This document shows, piece after piece, positions 1 to 10,905 of a DNA stretch of 64,000 nucleotides; position 1 is the first letter of the stretch; the number at the start of each line of letters is the position of its first letter. Under the pieces are notes generated by a model. That model searched no databases. It was not told where the DNA came from and saw only the letters and a list, made by a program, of their open reading frames with translations. Position numbers and translations under genes: made by a program. This DNA is from Neostapfia colusana (taxonomy: Eukaryota > Streptophyta > Magnoliopsida > Poales > Poaceae), in assembly GCA_030760725.1 (NCBI GenBank), contig JASWHV010000019.1:39869944-39933943 (forward strand), given 5' to 3'.

Positions 1-2612
1 AGGTCTGGGTTGCCGGCTGTTTAGGTCCCAACCAAGGTCATGCCGAGTTGCCCGAGGCTTCCCTGGACGTGGTGACGCGATTAGCGCGCGAAGGGGTGGT
101 CAGGAGGATGGGAACACGTTGCCGATGTTGCACAGAGACATAGCGCTCGTCGCCGGCGAGCTACGACGGTTAGCCGATGGCGGCATGACGTCCAACGTGT
201 TCAGCGTCCAAAATTACGTGGGGGTGGCAAGTCTCACCGTCGCCAGCGAGCTAGGTCGCCGGGAACGCCGACCTCGCCAGAGCTCCGGCGGCTCGGGGCG
301 GCGGCGTCGGGAGGTAGACGATGGTGTGCGTCCCACGTGTCAGCCACTGTGTTAAGCGCATGTGAGCGCGTGGTTAGTTTAAATTAAACAGGCGGGCCCC
401 GCTGTCAGCCTCCGGTTTAGCGCGGGAGACGATTTTCTGTAGGAAAATAATTCAGGGATCAGCCCAAACTTTAGAAATTCATAACTTTGGCTAGGAGTGT
501 CCAAATTCAGTGAACCAAATTTTGTTGGATTCATCTCTTTGAGTACTATCCAGCAAAACAAGTTTCAGCTTATGAACCTAATAATTTTCCATAATTATTT
601 CCCTAAATTTTAAACTGTTTGGAATTTTATATGAAGAATTACTTTATGAAAAATTCTGAAATTTGGCTGGGAGGTTCACTGGAAAATCCTTGAGTCACAG
701 TAAAAATTTCATACCCATCCGAGTTCATTTAGTCCCCCTAATGGGGTGATTAAGGGAACTGCCCTGAGAAAATAGAAAAAATGTACAGAAACATTTTTCA
801 GATTTTCTCAAATCTTGTTTAGGGCATAACTTCCTCTAGAATTCTTAAAATGACATGAAACCAATTCCATTAGAACCATCTTAAATTATAGTTTCCAGAA
901 AGTAATGGTTGGAGCCATGAAAACCCATGGAATTCCTTAGAGGCTCTAATGTTGACCAAATAGGCTTTTATTTGTACAAGGCTCAAATGAACTTTGTTTC
1001 AAATGAAACTTGGTCAGTACTTCGGTTAGGTTCCTACCAATTTAAAATAAAAATTTCAGAACCAAAGGGGAGGTCTAGCTAGAGTTATAGTAATTAATTA
1101 TTCAATTCTAAACATTGCATTTGAATTGACATGTAGTATCTCGTTAACGTGTAGTCGCTGAAGGCGAGGAGACCCCGGAAGTGCTTGACTTCCTCCTTAC
1201 CGACGAAGCATTAACATCTGACCAGCAGCAACAAGACAAGCCCCGGTTTGCATTAACCCCTTTTACAAAGTTTTGCTTTGTTCACATGTTTAGTATGAGG
1301 TATGGATGTGCATTAGGTGTTGGATGGATGAAACCCAAATGCATAACCAGAATTTTCCTAGAAGAGTGAGGGTAGTGTCTAAGGCCTCGAGTAGACAGGC
1401 TATGCTCAATGATTCATAGGACTTCGGTACAAGTCGAGTAGTTGGAATCTACTCGCGAGTTGGGCTTGGGAACACACGGGATTGGATCGAGTGATGTGAG
1501 ATCACTTTAGTAATAAAAATGAGACTAGGCAGGGGCTAGGGCGCAGCAAGAGGAAGTCTTGTGTGCGCATCACTGTCCGTGTCGATTGAGGACCGATCCG
1601 TGTGCGGCCCTTCTGAGCAAGTATTGAACGTACCGAAGGCATATATGGGCCCCGGTAAACCGATGTAACCTAAACCTCCGGGCGTCGAGGCATAGCACAC
1701 CGATTTATCGGTGTAGGTTGAGGGCAGCAAGGTGGAAATCTGCTAACGGGCATAGAGAGATGCTCCGTGTAGGGAACCTCCTGTCCATTTCGGTGCGACA
1801 GGTTCGACGTTTGGTCTGTTTGGTGAAAGGTTGTCCCGTACGACATCGAGTGAGCGTTCTGTGCAGCTCCACGGGTGGGCGTACGTGACGTGCTCTTCGG
1901 GTATCCCTGCAGGTGTATGTCGAGTCGATTCGCCGTCCCTCGCGGTGACGAGTACCGCTTGTTCACTGAGTCGTGACGTAGGCTAATATATGAAATGTGA
2001 TGATTCAATATTGCTGGTATGATAAAATTTTATTGCTACTTGTGTGCCACCAAATACTGCTTACTAAATTTCCGATTCATGAACTGTTAACTTGTGGCTT
2101 AAAGTTGAACTAAGGACAAACTTGTTGGCGTGTCCGTTTGCTGAAATTTTCCCGTCCCATGTCCATTGTACCCTACATGTAGAGTTTCATGCCTAGGTGA
2201 GTCGGTTAAGTCTTGTTGAGCCATCGTGCTCATGGTTGCTGCTTAAGTGTTTTTCAGGTGAGGAACCACCCACGGGCTCGGGTTAAGAGTCCACCGGTGA
2301 GGGTTACCATCCGTCAGGGACCACGGCTGAGTGGGAGCCGCACACGCCGCGCTAAGCTGAGGAGTGCAGCTAGTGTGGGTTGCCCTAGGGCTGGGCAACT
2401 GACTTTTGCTAGATAGGCGGGCGTAAGTTGTACAAATTTAACTTCCGCTGTGTAATATAAACACTCGTTTGTAACTGAGTAGTGTACTATTTTGTACATT
2501 TCAGTTGGTTTTCAATGTAATACAATGTATCCTTATGATGTGTGCTGTCGGGTGTCGCATCGTGTGGCACCACCCTCTGTGATCCTGGATGAGCGAATTC
2601 CGGTCGACCACA
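1..2612 (+). mobile_element. D-family LTR, 3' part (Ty3/gypsy, enters from outside window)
   Basis: Non-coding long-LTR sequence. Its right end (about 1140-2612) matches the reverse complement of the D' LTR at 40582-42050, with best agreement near the terminus, which ends CCACA in both. The next base continues into C-family LTR sequence, not a primer-binding site, so this is a 3' LTR or a solo LTR inserted into C0 near that LTR's own start. The middle (about 430-1100) is AT-rich and shares a recognisable backbone with A LTRs. The left end and the target duplication lie outside the window. No ORF here has coding support apart from the short exon-like segments listed separately. Confidence 0.8.
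1155..2286 (+). other. LTR micro-gene exons 2 and 3 in D (decayed)
   Basis: An 81-nt exon-like segment (1155-1235) follows a GTGTAG acceptor. It reads in the same phase and with the same length as in A and D' (residues AEGEETPEVLDF near its start). Its donor position reads ACAAGC where A and D' have GCAAGC, so the GC donor is lost. Exon 3 starts at 2258 after TTTTTCAG, with the first residues GEEPP as in D', but meets a premature TAA at 2284-2286. The expected first exon lies left of the window. Seen: phase, length and motif match. Inferred: that it was ever spliced. Confidence 0.45.
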
Positions 2613-2959
2613 ATTTTATATAGAGAAACCATTTTAAATGAAGTGGGAACAGAGAAAGAATAAAAAGATAGCCAAAAAGAGCAAATTCCAGTTCACCGAG
2701 AGCGCTGAAGACACTTCCCGCAGCCCGCTGGCCATGTGGCGCTTTCGGAGCTCATCCCCGCAAAAGGAGGAGAGGTCCGCCACTAACTGGCTACGTGGCA
2801 GGCTCGGAGGTTGCCTCTATTAAAGGGGCGAGGTCCAACCCCGTGGGACACATGTTGCCCCTGGAGCTAGCCTCTGCGGAGGAGTAAGGCCAGTCCTGCA
2901 GGACACGTGTCGCCTTTGGAGCTAGTCACTGCAGAAAAGAGAGGACCAGCCGCGCGGGA
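2613..2959 (+). mobile_element. C0: C-family LTR fragment (5' portion, + strand)
   Basis: Matches the 5' part of the C2 LTRs from about LTR position 45 onward, including the start of the G-box-rich repeats (AGTGGGAACAG, CGGAGCTCATCC, GGACACGTGTCGCC). It is cut on the left by the D LTR and on the right by the terminus of C1 at 2960, which lies in the opposite orientation. It is therefore the oldest recognisable host sequence on the left side. Confidence 0.75.
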
Positions 2960-3250
2960 TGTGACGCCCTCAATTCTGTGGAAAAACCACGGAACCGAGA
3001 ACTGATGCATATGTGTGCCCAGGATGTTCATCACACATATATACATCATCCACAAACTGAATTTCAGAATATATATAACCACGAATAACAGAGTTTTTTA
3101 CAATGTCCCATCAGTCTTGGACTCGTGCTCACAGCGGAAGTCTTTATTCTAACAGCGGAAGTCTTCTAACTAATGCGGAAGCAATTCTAAGCAGTAGCGG
3201 CTCCATCTCTACTCCATCCCCACAGGCAAGGTTAAGGACAGATTACACGC

Positions 3251-3285
3251 CTAATGCTCCACTTGGTCTTCATAGTAATCTTCTC
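3251..3285 (-). other. LTR micro-gene exon 3 in C1
   Basis: A 35-nt segment preceded (minus strand) by a CAGCAACAG acceptor. It completes a Gly codon and reads EDYYEDQVEH then TAG. Relative to the C2 copies the changes include silent GAT/GAC and TAC/TAT, which fits a translated exon but is too short to prove it. C1's exon 2 is broken by the B and D' insertions, so this copy cannot be assembled today. Confidence 0.4.
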
Positions 3286-4567
3286 CTGTTGCTGATGATG
3301 AAATAAAAATGCAAGTTTGAGTACAATGCTGTACTCAACAAGTGCGGAAAAAATATGATATGTAGCTCACAACAAGGTAGTTATAAAAAGGCTCATTGCA
3401 GAAAGCAAAGTTATTTATCAAAACCATGATAAAACAGCAACTTATCTTTAAGCGAATGTAATCCCAACATATATTAAAATACCAATCATATTCATTACCT
3501 TCCATGTCCCAAGCAGACATCAATCAACCTCATTCTTGCTCATGAATACCTCCTCGTATTTGCTACCATCTCACGAATACCATCTCGTATTCGTTACCAT
3601 TTCATCTCATAAACAATTTCCGTCTCAAACCGTCCAACCTCGTTGCCATGACTCAATAGTCATGCAACCAATCTTATCACCCGGACTCAACAGTCCCGAA
3701 AACAAAACCAAAACCAAACAATCCAAAACCGTAACCAATAACCATAGTCAATAACCATCCCAACTAATCATGGAAGTTGGTCAAGTGCTCGTGACCGTAA
3801 GCTTGGTTATCATGATAGTTTTAAGACTCCACAGAGTTTGCACCTCTTTACCCACAAGTTTGTGATTTCGTCACCCGTCGGCGACTGCAGAACCTCCATT
3901 ATACCAGTACACAACCCTCGGTGTATGGGCAAGAGATCACAAAATAGCCTTTACAAAGGGGTTACTAGATGTATGGACTCACTAAGGTTTCACCGGCAGG
4001 CTAGAATATCCAATTCTCCCACCCACGGGCTCCCTCTTGTGCCATGCAGTTCCCAGGGCAGTCCTCACTCGACTCCAATTCCCCCGCGCCTTCCACGGTC
4101 CATAACAATCTAGCAACTTACCTAATTAGTCAGCTAAGCCACACCCATACTTGGCCTTGTGGTGGCACTGTTATCCTGGCATGTGCTCGCATGAACCGGT
4201 CGTTAGATCTACGGCAAGTAAACCACCATCTCATGCTACCTCATTCACAAACCCAGTCTTGCCTTGATCTCCCTCCGATCCATGTTCATTAACAACATTA
4301 GTTTCTCATTATCGTTATGAGTGCAGTAGCTAGACACATCTATCTCGCTTCCCAATCCCATGGACTCAGCGAAGCTTAAAGCAAAAAAACCATACCCGAG
4401 TCATAAACTTCCCTGGCGACAAGGGTGGCTTAAACAAAGCTACTAACCTCCTATAAAAGGGTTTCCCATTATGTTTGACTCAGCACACACACCTTTTCGC
4501 AAAACAAAACAGTTTTCCAAAAACATAGGATCAATATGGTCAAGGGGCACTTGCCTTGTTCTGGTTG

Positions 4568-4572
4568 TTCCG
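4568..4572. repeat. Target-site duplication of B, left copy (TTCCG)
   Basis: TTCCG immediately precedes the B LTR terminus TGTCACACCC. The same five bases follow the other terminus at 40524-40528. Joining the flanks recreates C-LTR sequence homologous to 46970-46985. Confidence 0.9.
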
Positions 4573-4669
4573 TGTCACACCCGGTTTTTCCGAAGAAACA
4601 ACCAAGTGAATATCACATGTATGCCAGGATCATTTTCTCATACATGTGATGACAAATAGTGAAGCATCA

Positions 4670-4675
4670 TTTATT
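4670..4675 (-). terminator. Poly(A) signal AATAAA of B 3' LTR
   Basis: Element-sense CTTGTAATAAATG, 97 bp before the LTR 3' terminus. The same TGTAATAAA context occurs near the ends of the A and C LTRs. Confidence 0.6.
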
Positions 4676-4820
4676 ACAAGCCAGGTGTCGAATATAAATA
4701 AGTCTTACATCGCAAATGTCTCGATGGACAATAATAAGTTCATCACAAGTAAATAAACTAGCAGCGGAATATTATTCTTGAGGGCTCCATCACAGGCGTT
4801 GCCCGGGGGTCTCCATGAAC

Positions 4821-7319
4821 CTAGAAACCTTCTTCGGGTCCAAAGTCTTGGTTATTATACACCACCTCATTATCTTGACCTGAGCAGCAATATAAACCAA
4901 CAAATATGCAAGGTTGAGTACCGATGGTACTCAGCAAGTGTGGGAAAGTTATGTCATGCATGGCTAGAACAAGGAGAGGTTGAACTCATGGTTAAAGCAC
5001 TACGCAATTAATACCTACCACCTTAGCTTATTAAGCACCTACATTACTACACAGATGAAATGGTCCCAATCTCCCATCCCATCATCATAACAAAATAACC
5101 ATAACATCATGTTCAATGTTAAGCTCCCCGCTTAACATCCAAAACTTCCAAAACCATCAATCCTCTAATCATGAATAAGTCCAGGCCGCTCTTGACCGTG
5201 AGCACGGCTGTCATGACAGTTTTGACTCTGCAGAGTTTGTACCACTGTACCCACATGTAGTGGTTTCATCCCCCGTTGCCGGGTGGACTAAAAGAACCTC
5301 CATTATGCCAGTGGCTACAATCCACATTCACACTTCCCAGGTGTGTAGCCAGGAGATCACTACGAAGCCTTTACAAAGGGATTCCCGACGAGCGTGGGCC
5401 CACTGAGGTTTCACCCCTAACAGCATACAAGAGGCTCCAACCCCGCTGCAGTGGCCCCCTCTTGAGCCTTGCGGTTCATATGGTAGTCCAGCTGACACCT
5501 ACTCCCCGCACCATCCAACACACCCATACTACGCCTTGGATACACCTAATTAATTGGCCAAGCAGCCCCATCTCAGCATGTGGTTGGCACTGTAAAGCCA
5601 GGTTACATGCTCCATGAACCGGTCCTTAGGATTCAGGCAAGTACAAACACACAAACCCGAGTCTCGTGCACCCAGCACACAACCAAAACCTCCAACTTGC
5701 CTTGATCCCTACCTCTACATAACTCACAATATCTCATTCAAGAGTATGGTAAAAATAACTGATGATCTCATATCCCAAATCTCCCATTCTAAGCATGGCT
5801 AAGCATATGCCTAATAATAAATGACATGATAAAATATATCCCAACCCAAGCTACAAGGAAACAAGGTAATACAATTCTAGGGAAACTTCCTAGCATGGGT
5901 TTCATATTTAAATTGACAATGCAAATAACTCTAGCTACACATCCTAGCATAGGATCAAAGTGGTCAAGGACACTTGCCTCCTTCCTGCTGTTCTTGAAAT
6001 GGGCAGTCCTGATCTTGGAAAGGAATAACTTGCTCTTGAGCAGGTTCTACATCATACCATCACACATAGCAAAAGAAAAACAACAATCCATAAGACAGTT
6101 CACACTTCCACTTCATACAAACCACACATTCATATTTATGAAAGTCATTACAATTATATGTGTTGTGGTTACTCTATGTGTGTTGATTTGTGGCTTGCAT
6201 GCACTTTTAATCATGTGTATATGATTCTTACTTTTGTGTTCACATTTATACTTACATACTATATATATGAGTTTCCAATTTAAATAAATTCCTTATATTC
6301 AATTACTACACCTTTTAGCTACCAAGTATGCATGAAAGGTATTTTCCTTCTCTATATGTGTCTTCAAAATTTCTACCAACCCTAAACTGAATTCTTTGGA
6401 TTTTAGAACTCCATTTATCATTTACTAGTTGCTATATTTTCAGATTTATTTCCTATGCCTAAATGTGAACTTTATTATGAAAATAACAAGACACATCATC
6501 TAAACAGAATAGGTTCTGATCTAAAATATTTACTAATATATTTTTGACCTTTTCCTCTGATGTAAACTATTTTACAATTATTTTCCCTATTTTCCCAGAA
6601 CTATTCTTTACTTAAAAATGTGTCCTTAAATGTGAATAATAAATTAAACAGATTCATTTCAGCCCAAAATATATTTTTATCTCACTCCAAAGTTTTCTAA
6701 ATACTGAGAAAGTTTTTAATTTAATTTTGACAATATGTTTGTCCCACTTTTCAAATTTTAAACACTAGCCACATATTCAATTTCCTAAATTAAATATTAA
6801 ACAGGGCTAAAAAGTTAAACTTACCCCACTACAGGGTCTATAATAATATTTTCAGAATTTCTAGGGGTCTAGCTACACTTATCAGAGGTGTTTTTCCTAA
6901 TTTTTATTAAGTCCAGGGGCTAAAACTGATTTTTAAATGAATTTACATGATTTTCTGGAGTTCCAGGGGCTAGATCAGAAGTTTCCGGGGCTAGCTCTTA
7001 TTTCCCGAGAACCCCAGGGGGTAGCACGTAAGATTTCCAGTCTTTATAACGCGGGGCTGACGTGGACTGTCCGATTTTAAACCGACGGCTGAGATTATAA
7101 CGTCGAACCGGTACGCGGGGATTTAAACCCTACCGTGCGATTTAAAATAAACGGCGCACAAGCGGCCACGTCGCTCTGATCGAGCGCGGGCGGCGCTGCG
7201 AGCGGCGCACGGCGGCGGGAAGCGGCGATCTCGCCGGAAACTTTCGTATCTTCGGGAATTCTTCCTAGAACTGTGATTTTATGGCATAGATCGGTAGAGG
7301 GGAGGTCGGGGATCTCACC
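4821..7319 (-). other. LTR micro-gene (three exons) in B 3' LTR
   Basis: Element-sense open frame. Exon 1 ends at 7319 at donor GAG|GTGAGA (last residues AQENPR) and lies downstream of the TATA box. Exon 2, 5978-6046 (69 nt), starts after GATGTAG and ends at GC donor GAG|GCAAGTG. Exon 3, 4879-4821, starts after GCTGCTCAG, reads GQDNEVVYNNQDF... and stops at TAG 4823-4821. Both junctions keep the frame open and the product is Q/E/D-rich. There is no in-frame AUG, and no AUG at all from TATA to the exon 1 donor. Splicing and translation are inferred, not shown. Confidence 0.45.
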
Positions 7320-7587
7320 TCGGGGGTTTTCTTGAGCAAGGCGGTCCTGGAAAGTGATCGGCGATGAGGTCCGAGGTGAATTCACGGCGAGGCTCGTCGG
7401 CGCTGTGTTTACACTGCAAGTCACCGAGTTTTCTGCACCTGCAAGGTTCCCCGGAGTCGGTGGATCAAGACCAGCGAGTTAGATCGTAATTTCCGAGCTT
7501 AGATCGGCCAGAATTCGCCGGAGAAGTCTCGGTTCTCACCGGAGGAAAATCGGCGGATCGCGTGGGAAAAACAGAACGAGGTCGGTG

Positions 7588-7595
7588 TTTTTATA
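7588..7595 (-). promoter_or_regulatory. TATA box of B 3' LTR
   Basis: TATAAAAA in element sense inside a G+C-rich stretch, about 410 bp from the LTR 5' terminus. It is conserved at 40111-40118 and in B' at 63367. Confidence 0.65.
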
Positions 7596-7999
7596 GACGG
7601 AGGAGGGCAGCGGGGTGGTTTAGATCGAGTTTGCATCGCCCCCGAACGTAATTCGGCTGGAATACGCGAGAATGCCCGATCGGTTTCGATTCGGGTGAGA
7701 GAGTCCGGCGCTGGCGCGAGGTAGACGATGAACTGGTGGGCCCCGCCTGTCAGTGGGAGGAAGCGGCGCGCGCGGCTGCGGGCTGGCGCGGGCGCTGGTT
7801 GGGCAGGCTGGTGGGTTGCGGCCCACTGGCCGGTTTTTTTCTGTTTTCTCTTTTTCTTTTTCTATTTCTTTTCTGATTTGAGTTTAATTTGAATTCCAGT
7901 TTGAATTTGAATTTTTGCAAAACATGCAACACGTCCAAAAAATTTTAAATTCCCCTCTTAACATGATTTAGGGTCTTAACAAAATTTTGGGGTGTTACA

Positions 8000-8017
8000 G
8001 CTCTACCCCCCTTAAAA
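8000..8017 (-). other. Polypurine tract of B
   Basis: Element-sense TTTTAAGGGGGGTAGAGC directly abuts the 3' LTR; plus-strand primer site. It is preceded by the CTCGAGGACGAGATT motif found before the PPTs of these families. Confidence 0.85.
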
Positions 8018-8044
8018 GAAATCTCGTCCTCGAGATTCGTGGTT

Positions 8045-10905
8045 CTAAGAAAACAATTCCGGAAATTGTGCCTTCACTTCTGAGTGATGCTTCCACTGCA
8101 CCTTGCACATCTGAGTGATGCTTCCACTGCACCTTGCACATCCGGATTCTTTTATTTCTGGTGAGGCGTTCCATTGTCTCCAAAATCTTGTATGGTTGCT
8201 CGGCATAAGACAAATCCTCAGCTACGTCCACTTCATTCATGGGTAACGCCTCCTCAGGCGTCCTCAGGCATTTCTTGAGTTGTGAAACATGGAATACATC
8301 GTGCACATCTGATAGACGAGCCGGTAATTCTAGTTGATATGCCACTTCGCCTTTCCTCTCCAAAATTTGAAAGGGTCCGATGTATCGAGGTGACAACTTC
8401 CCTTTCACCTTGAACCGACGAAGTCCTCTGATAGGGGACACCTTGAGATAGACATAGTCCCCTACGTTGAAAACGAGCTCTCTTCTTCGTACATCGGCAT
8501 AGCTCTTTTGGCGTGTCTGTGCTATTCTCAAGTTATTGCGAATTTCCCTCACCTTCGCCTCAGCTTCTCGTAGTACTTCTGGACCAAACACTTTACTTTC
8601 CCCCGTTTGGTTCCAAAATAGGGGAGTTCTGCACTTCCTCCCGTACAAAGCTTCAAACGGTGACATCTTCATACTAGCTTGATAGCTGTTGTTATAGGAA
8701 AACTCCGCATACGGTAAGTTCTTATCCCAACTCCGATTGTTTTTGAGTGCACATGCCCTCAGCATATCTTCAAGGATCTGATTGGTTCTCTCCGTCTGCC
8801 CGTCGGTTTGGGGATGATAGGCAGAACTAAAGTTCAGATGGGTTCCCATGATTTCGTGTAACTTCTGCCAGAACCTTGAGGTGAACTGTGTCCCTCGATC
8901 CGACACAATCTTCTTTGGCACTACATGGTAACACACGATCCTTGACATGTACAGCTCTGCCAATTTGGATCCGCTGTAGCTTTCTTTCACGGGGATGAAA
9001 TGAGCTACCTTAGTTAGCCTATCAATGATGACCCATATCGAATCGTATCCTGATTGGGTTCTATGCAATCCCACGATGAAATCCATGCTGATTTCTTCCC
9101 ATTTCTATTCAGGCACTTCGAGTGTTTGCAATAATCCCGCGGGTCGTTGATGTTCTGCTTTCACCAACTGACATGTGTCACATAGGGCAACATGTTCCGC
9201 GACATCTCGCTTCATGCCATACCACCAATACCTGCTTTTGAGGTCCTAGTACATCTTCATACTCCCAGGATGAATGGAATAGTCAGAATCGTGAGCCTCC
9301 TTCAAAATCAATTCACGGATCTCCTTTACTTCAGGCACACAGATTTTTTTCCCGTGGCACACCGTTCCTTGTTCATCCTCTCTAAAACCCGGAGCTTTAT
9401 TTTCCTTGATGAGTTGTCTGATCTCTTGTATCTTCTCATCATTCTTTTGACCTTCGCGTATGTCTCGCTCTAGTGTGGAGTCCACTTCCATGGTGATGGC
9501 TTCACCACTATTTACTAGACATAGATTGAGCCTTATAACCTCGTCCTTCAATTCTGCAGGCATGTCCTTCAAGCTCAACTTCTTGACCTGCACTTTCCGA
9601 CTCAAAGCATCGGCCACGACGTTTGCTTTCCCGGGATGATAGTTGATTCCCACATCAAAGTCATTGATTAGCTCTAACCATCTCCTTTGTCTGAGGTTGA
9701 GGTCTGGTTGTGTGAAAATGTACTTCAAACTCTTATGATCCGTATATATCTCGGTCCTCTTCCCCATCAAATAGTGCCACCAAATTTTCAACGCGTGTAC
9801 CACTGCGGCTAGTTCTAAGTCATGTGTAGGATAGTTTTTCTCGTGCTTCCGAAGCTGCCGGGATGCATAAGCCACGACATGCCCTTCTTGCATGAGAACA
9901 CATACCAACCCGTTTCCAGAGGCATCGCAGTACACCGTAAAGTTCTTCTGCATATCTGGCATAACGAGCACTGGGGCTGTTGTCAATCTTTCTTTTAACT
10001 CCTGAAAACTCGTCTCGCACTGTGGCGTCCAGGTGAATGTGATTCCCTTCTCCAACAGTTTGGTGAGGGGTCTCGAGATCTTGGAGAATCCCTCAATAAA
10101 CCGTCGATAGTATCCAGCCAATCCCAAGAAGCTTCGAACTTCCCCGACATTTTCAGGGGTCTTCCACTTCTGTATATCCTCGATTTTCGCTGGATCCACG
10201 GAGATTCCTCCCTCCAAGATTATATGTCATAAGAAGGGAACTCTCTTCATCCAAAGCTCACACTTGCTCAACTGGGCATATAGTTGGTGTTCTCTCAGCC
10301 TCTGCAACACCAACCTTAGATGTTTCTCATGTTCTTCTTCATCTTTGGAGAAGACAAGAATGTCATCTATGAAAACCACCACAAATTTGTTTAGATATTC
10401 CATGAATACCTTGTTCATGAGATACATGAAGTATGCCGGGGCATTAGTTAGCCCGAAAGGCATGACAGTGTATTCATACAGTCCGTACCGAGATACGAAA
10501 GCTGATTTAGGAATATCAGATTGCCTTATCTTGAGTTGGTGGTATCCTGACCTGAGATCAATTTTCGAGAACACACAAGCTCCCCTCAATTGATCAAACA
10601 AGTCTTCAATGCGAGGTAATGGGTACTTGTTCTTGCTGGTTACCTCATTCAAGGCACGGTAATCCATGCATAACCTTTGGGTTCCGTCCTTCTTGGGCAC
10701 AAATATCACCGGAGCTCCCCATGGTGAGGAACTAGGGCGAATATACCCCTTCTCCGTCAATTCTCTCAAATGATCCTTGAGTTCTTCTAGCTGCTTGGAG
10801 TCCATCCGATAAGGTCTCTTGTATATCGGGGATGTTCCAGGCACTAGCTCAATTGCAAATTCCACTTCACGATCGGGAGGCATACCTGGCAATTCTTCCG
10901 GAAAA
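8045..10905 (-). pseudogene. pol: B pol: RT, RNase H, integrase (broken)
   Basis: Minus-strand polyprotein. RT (about 10800-10250) has FIDDILVFSKD. RNase H (about 9990-9600) has CDASGNGLVC, THDLELAAVV and YTDHKSL, so D, E and D are kept. Integrase follows, with zinc-finger HIS/CYS and a DDE core (MDFIVGL, VSDRGTQF, TDGQTERTNQ). The C-terminal GPF region (YIGPFQILERKG) leads to a chromodomain-like tail. Breaks: 1-bp loss near 10901-10905 that separates it from gag-pro, TGA 10229-10227, TAG 9248-9246, TAG 9107-9105, and a 31-bp tandem duplication (8081-8142) that shifts the frame. The tail also lacks the usual EATWE block, so the chromodomain is incomplete. Confidence 0.9.
8081..8142. repeat. 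31-bp perfect tandem duplication in B pol
   Basis: The unit starting TGAGTGATGCTTCCACTGCA occupies 8081-8111 and is repeated at 8112-8142. 31 is not a multiple of 3, so it frameshifts the last residues of pol and makes the ORF run into the LTR. Confidence 0.95.

Larger units (their letters stand above)
2960..4572 (-). repeat. C1 3' LTR, terminal segment
   Basis: Reverse complement matches C2 LTR positions from about 46985 to the LTR end. It includes micro-gene exon 3 at 3251-3285. The poly(A) signal seen in C2 (TAATAAACT) is mutated here to TAAAAAACT near 3087. It ends at the B insertion site. Confidence 0.85.
4573..7999 (-). repeat. B 3' LTR
   Basis: Termini TGTCACACCC...GGGTGTTACA on the + strand, i.e. 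TGTAACACCCC...GTGTGACA in element sense. In element sense the order is promoter (TATA 7588-7595), G+C-rich exon 1 region, AT-rich middle (about 6100-7000, no coding signal), exon 2 (5978-6046), exon 3 (4821-4879) and a poly(A) signal (4670-4675). The U3 is only about 400 bp, so most of the LTR lies downstream of the promoter. Confidence 0.92.

Noticed and set aside
6230..7000. AT-rich block in B LTR as satellite or scaffold DNA
   Set aside because: It is single-copy within each B LTR, colinear in both LTRs and has no tandem period; it is LTR intron-like sequence.
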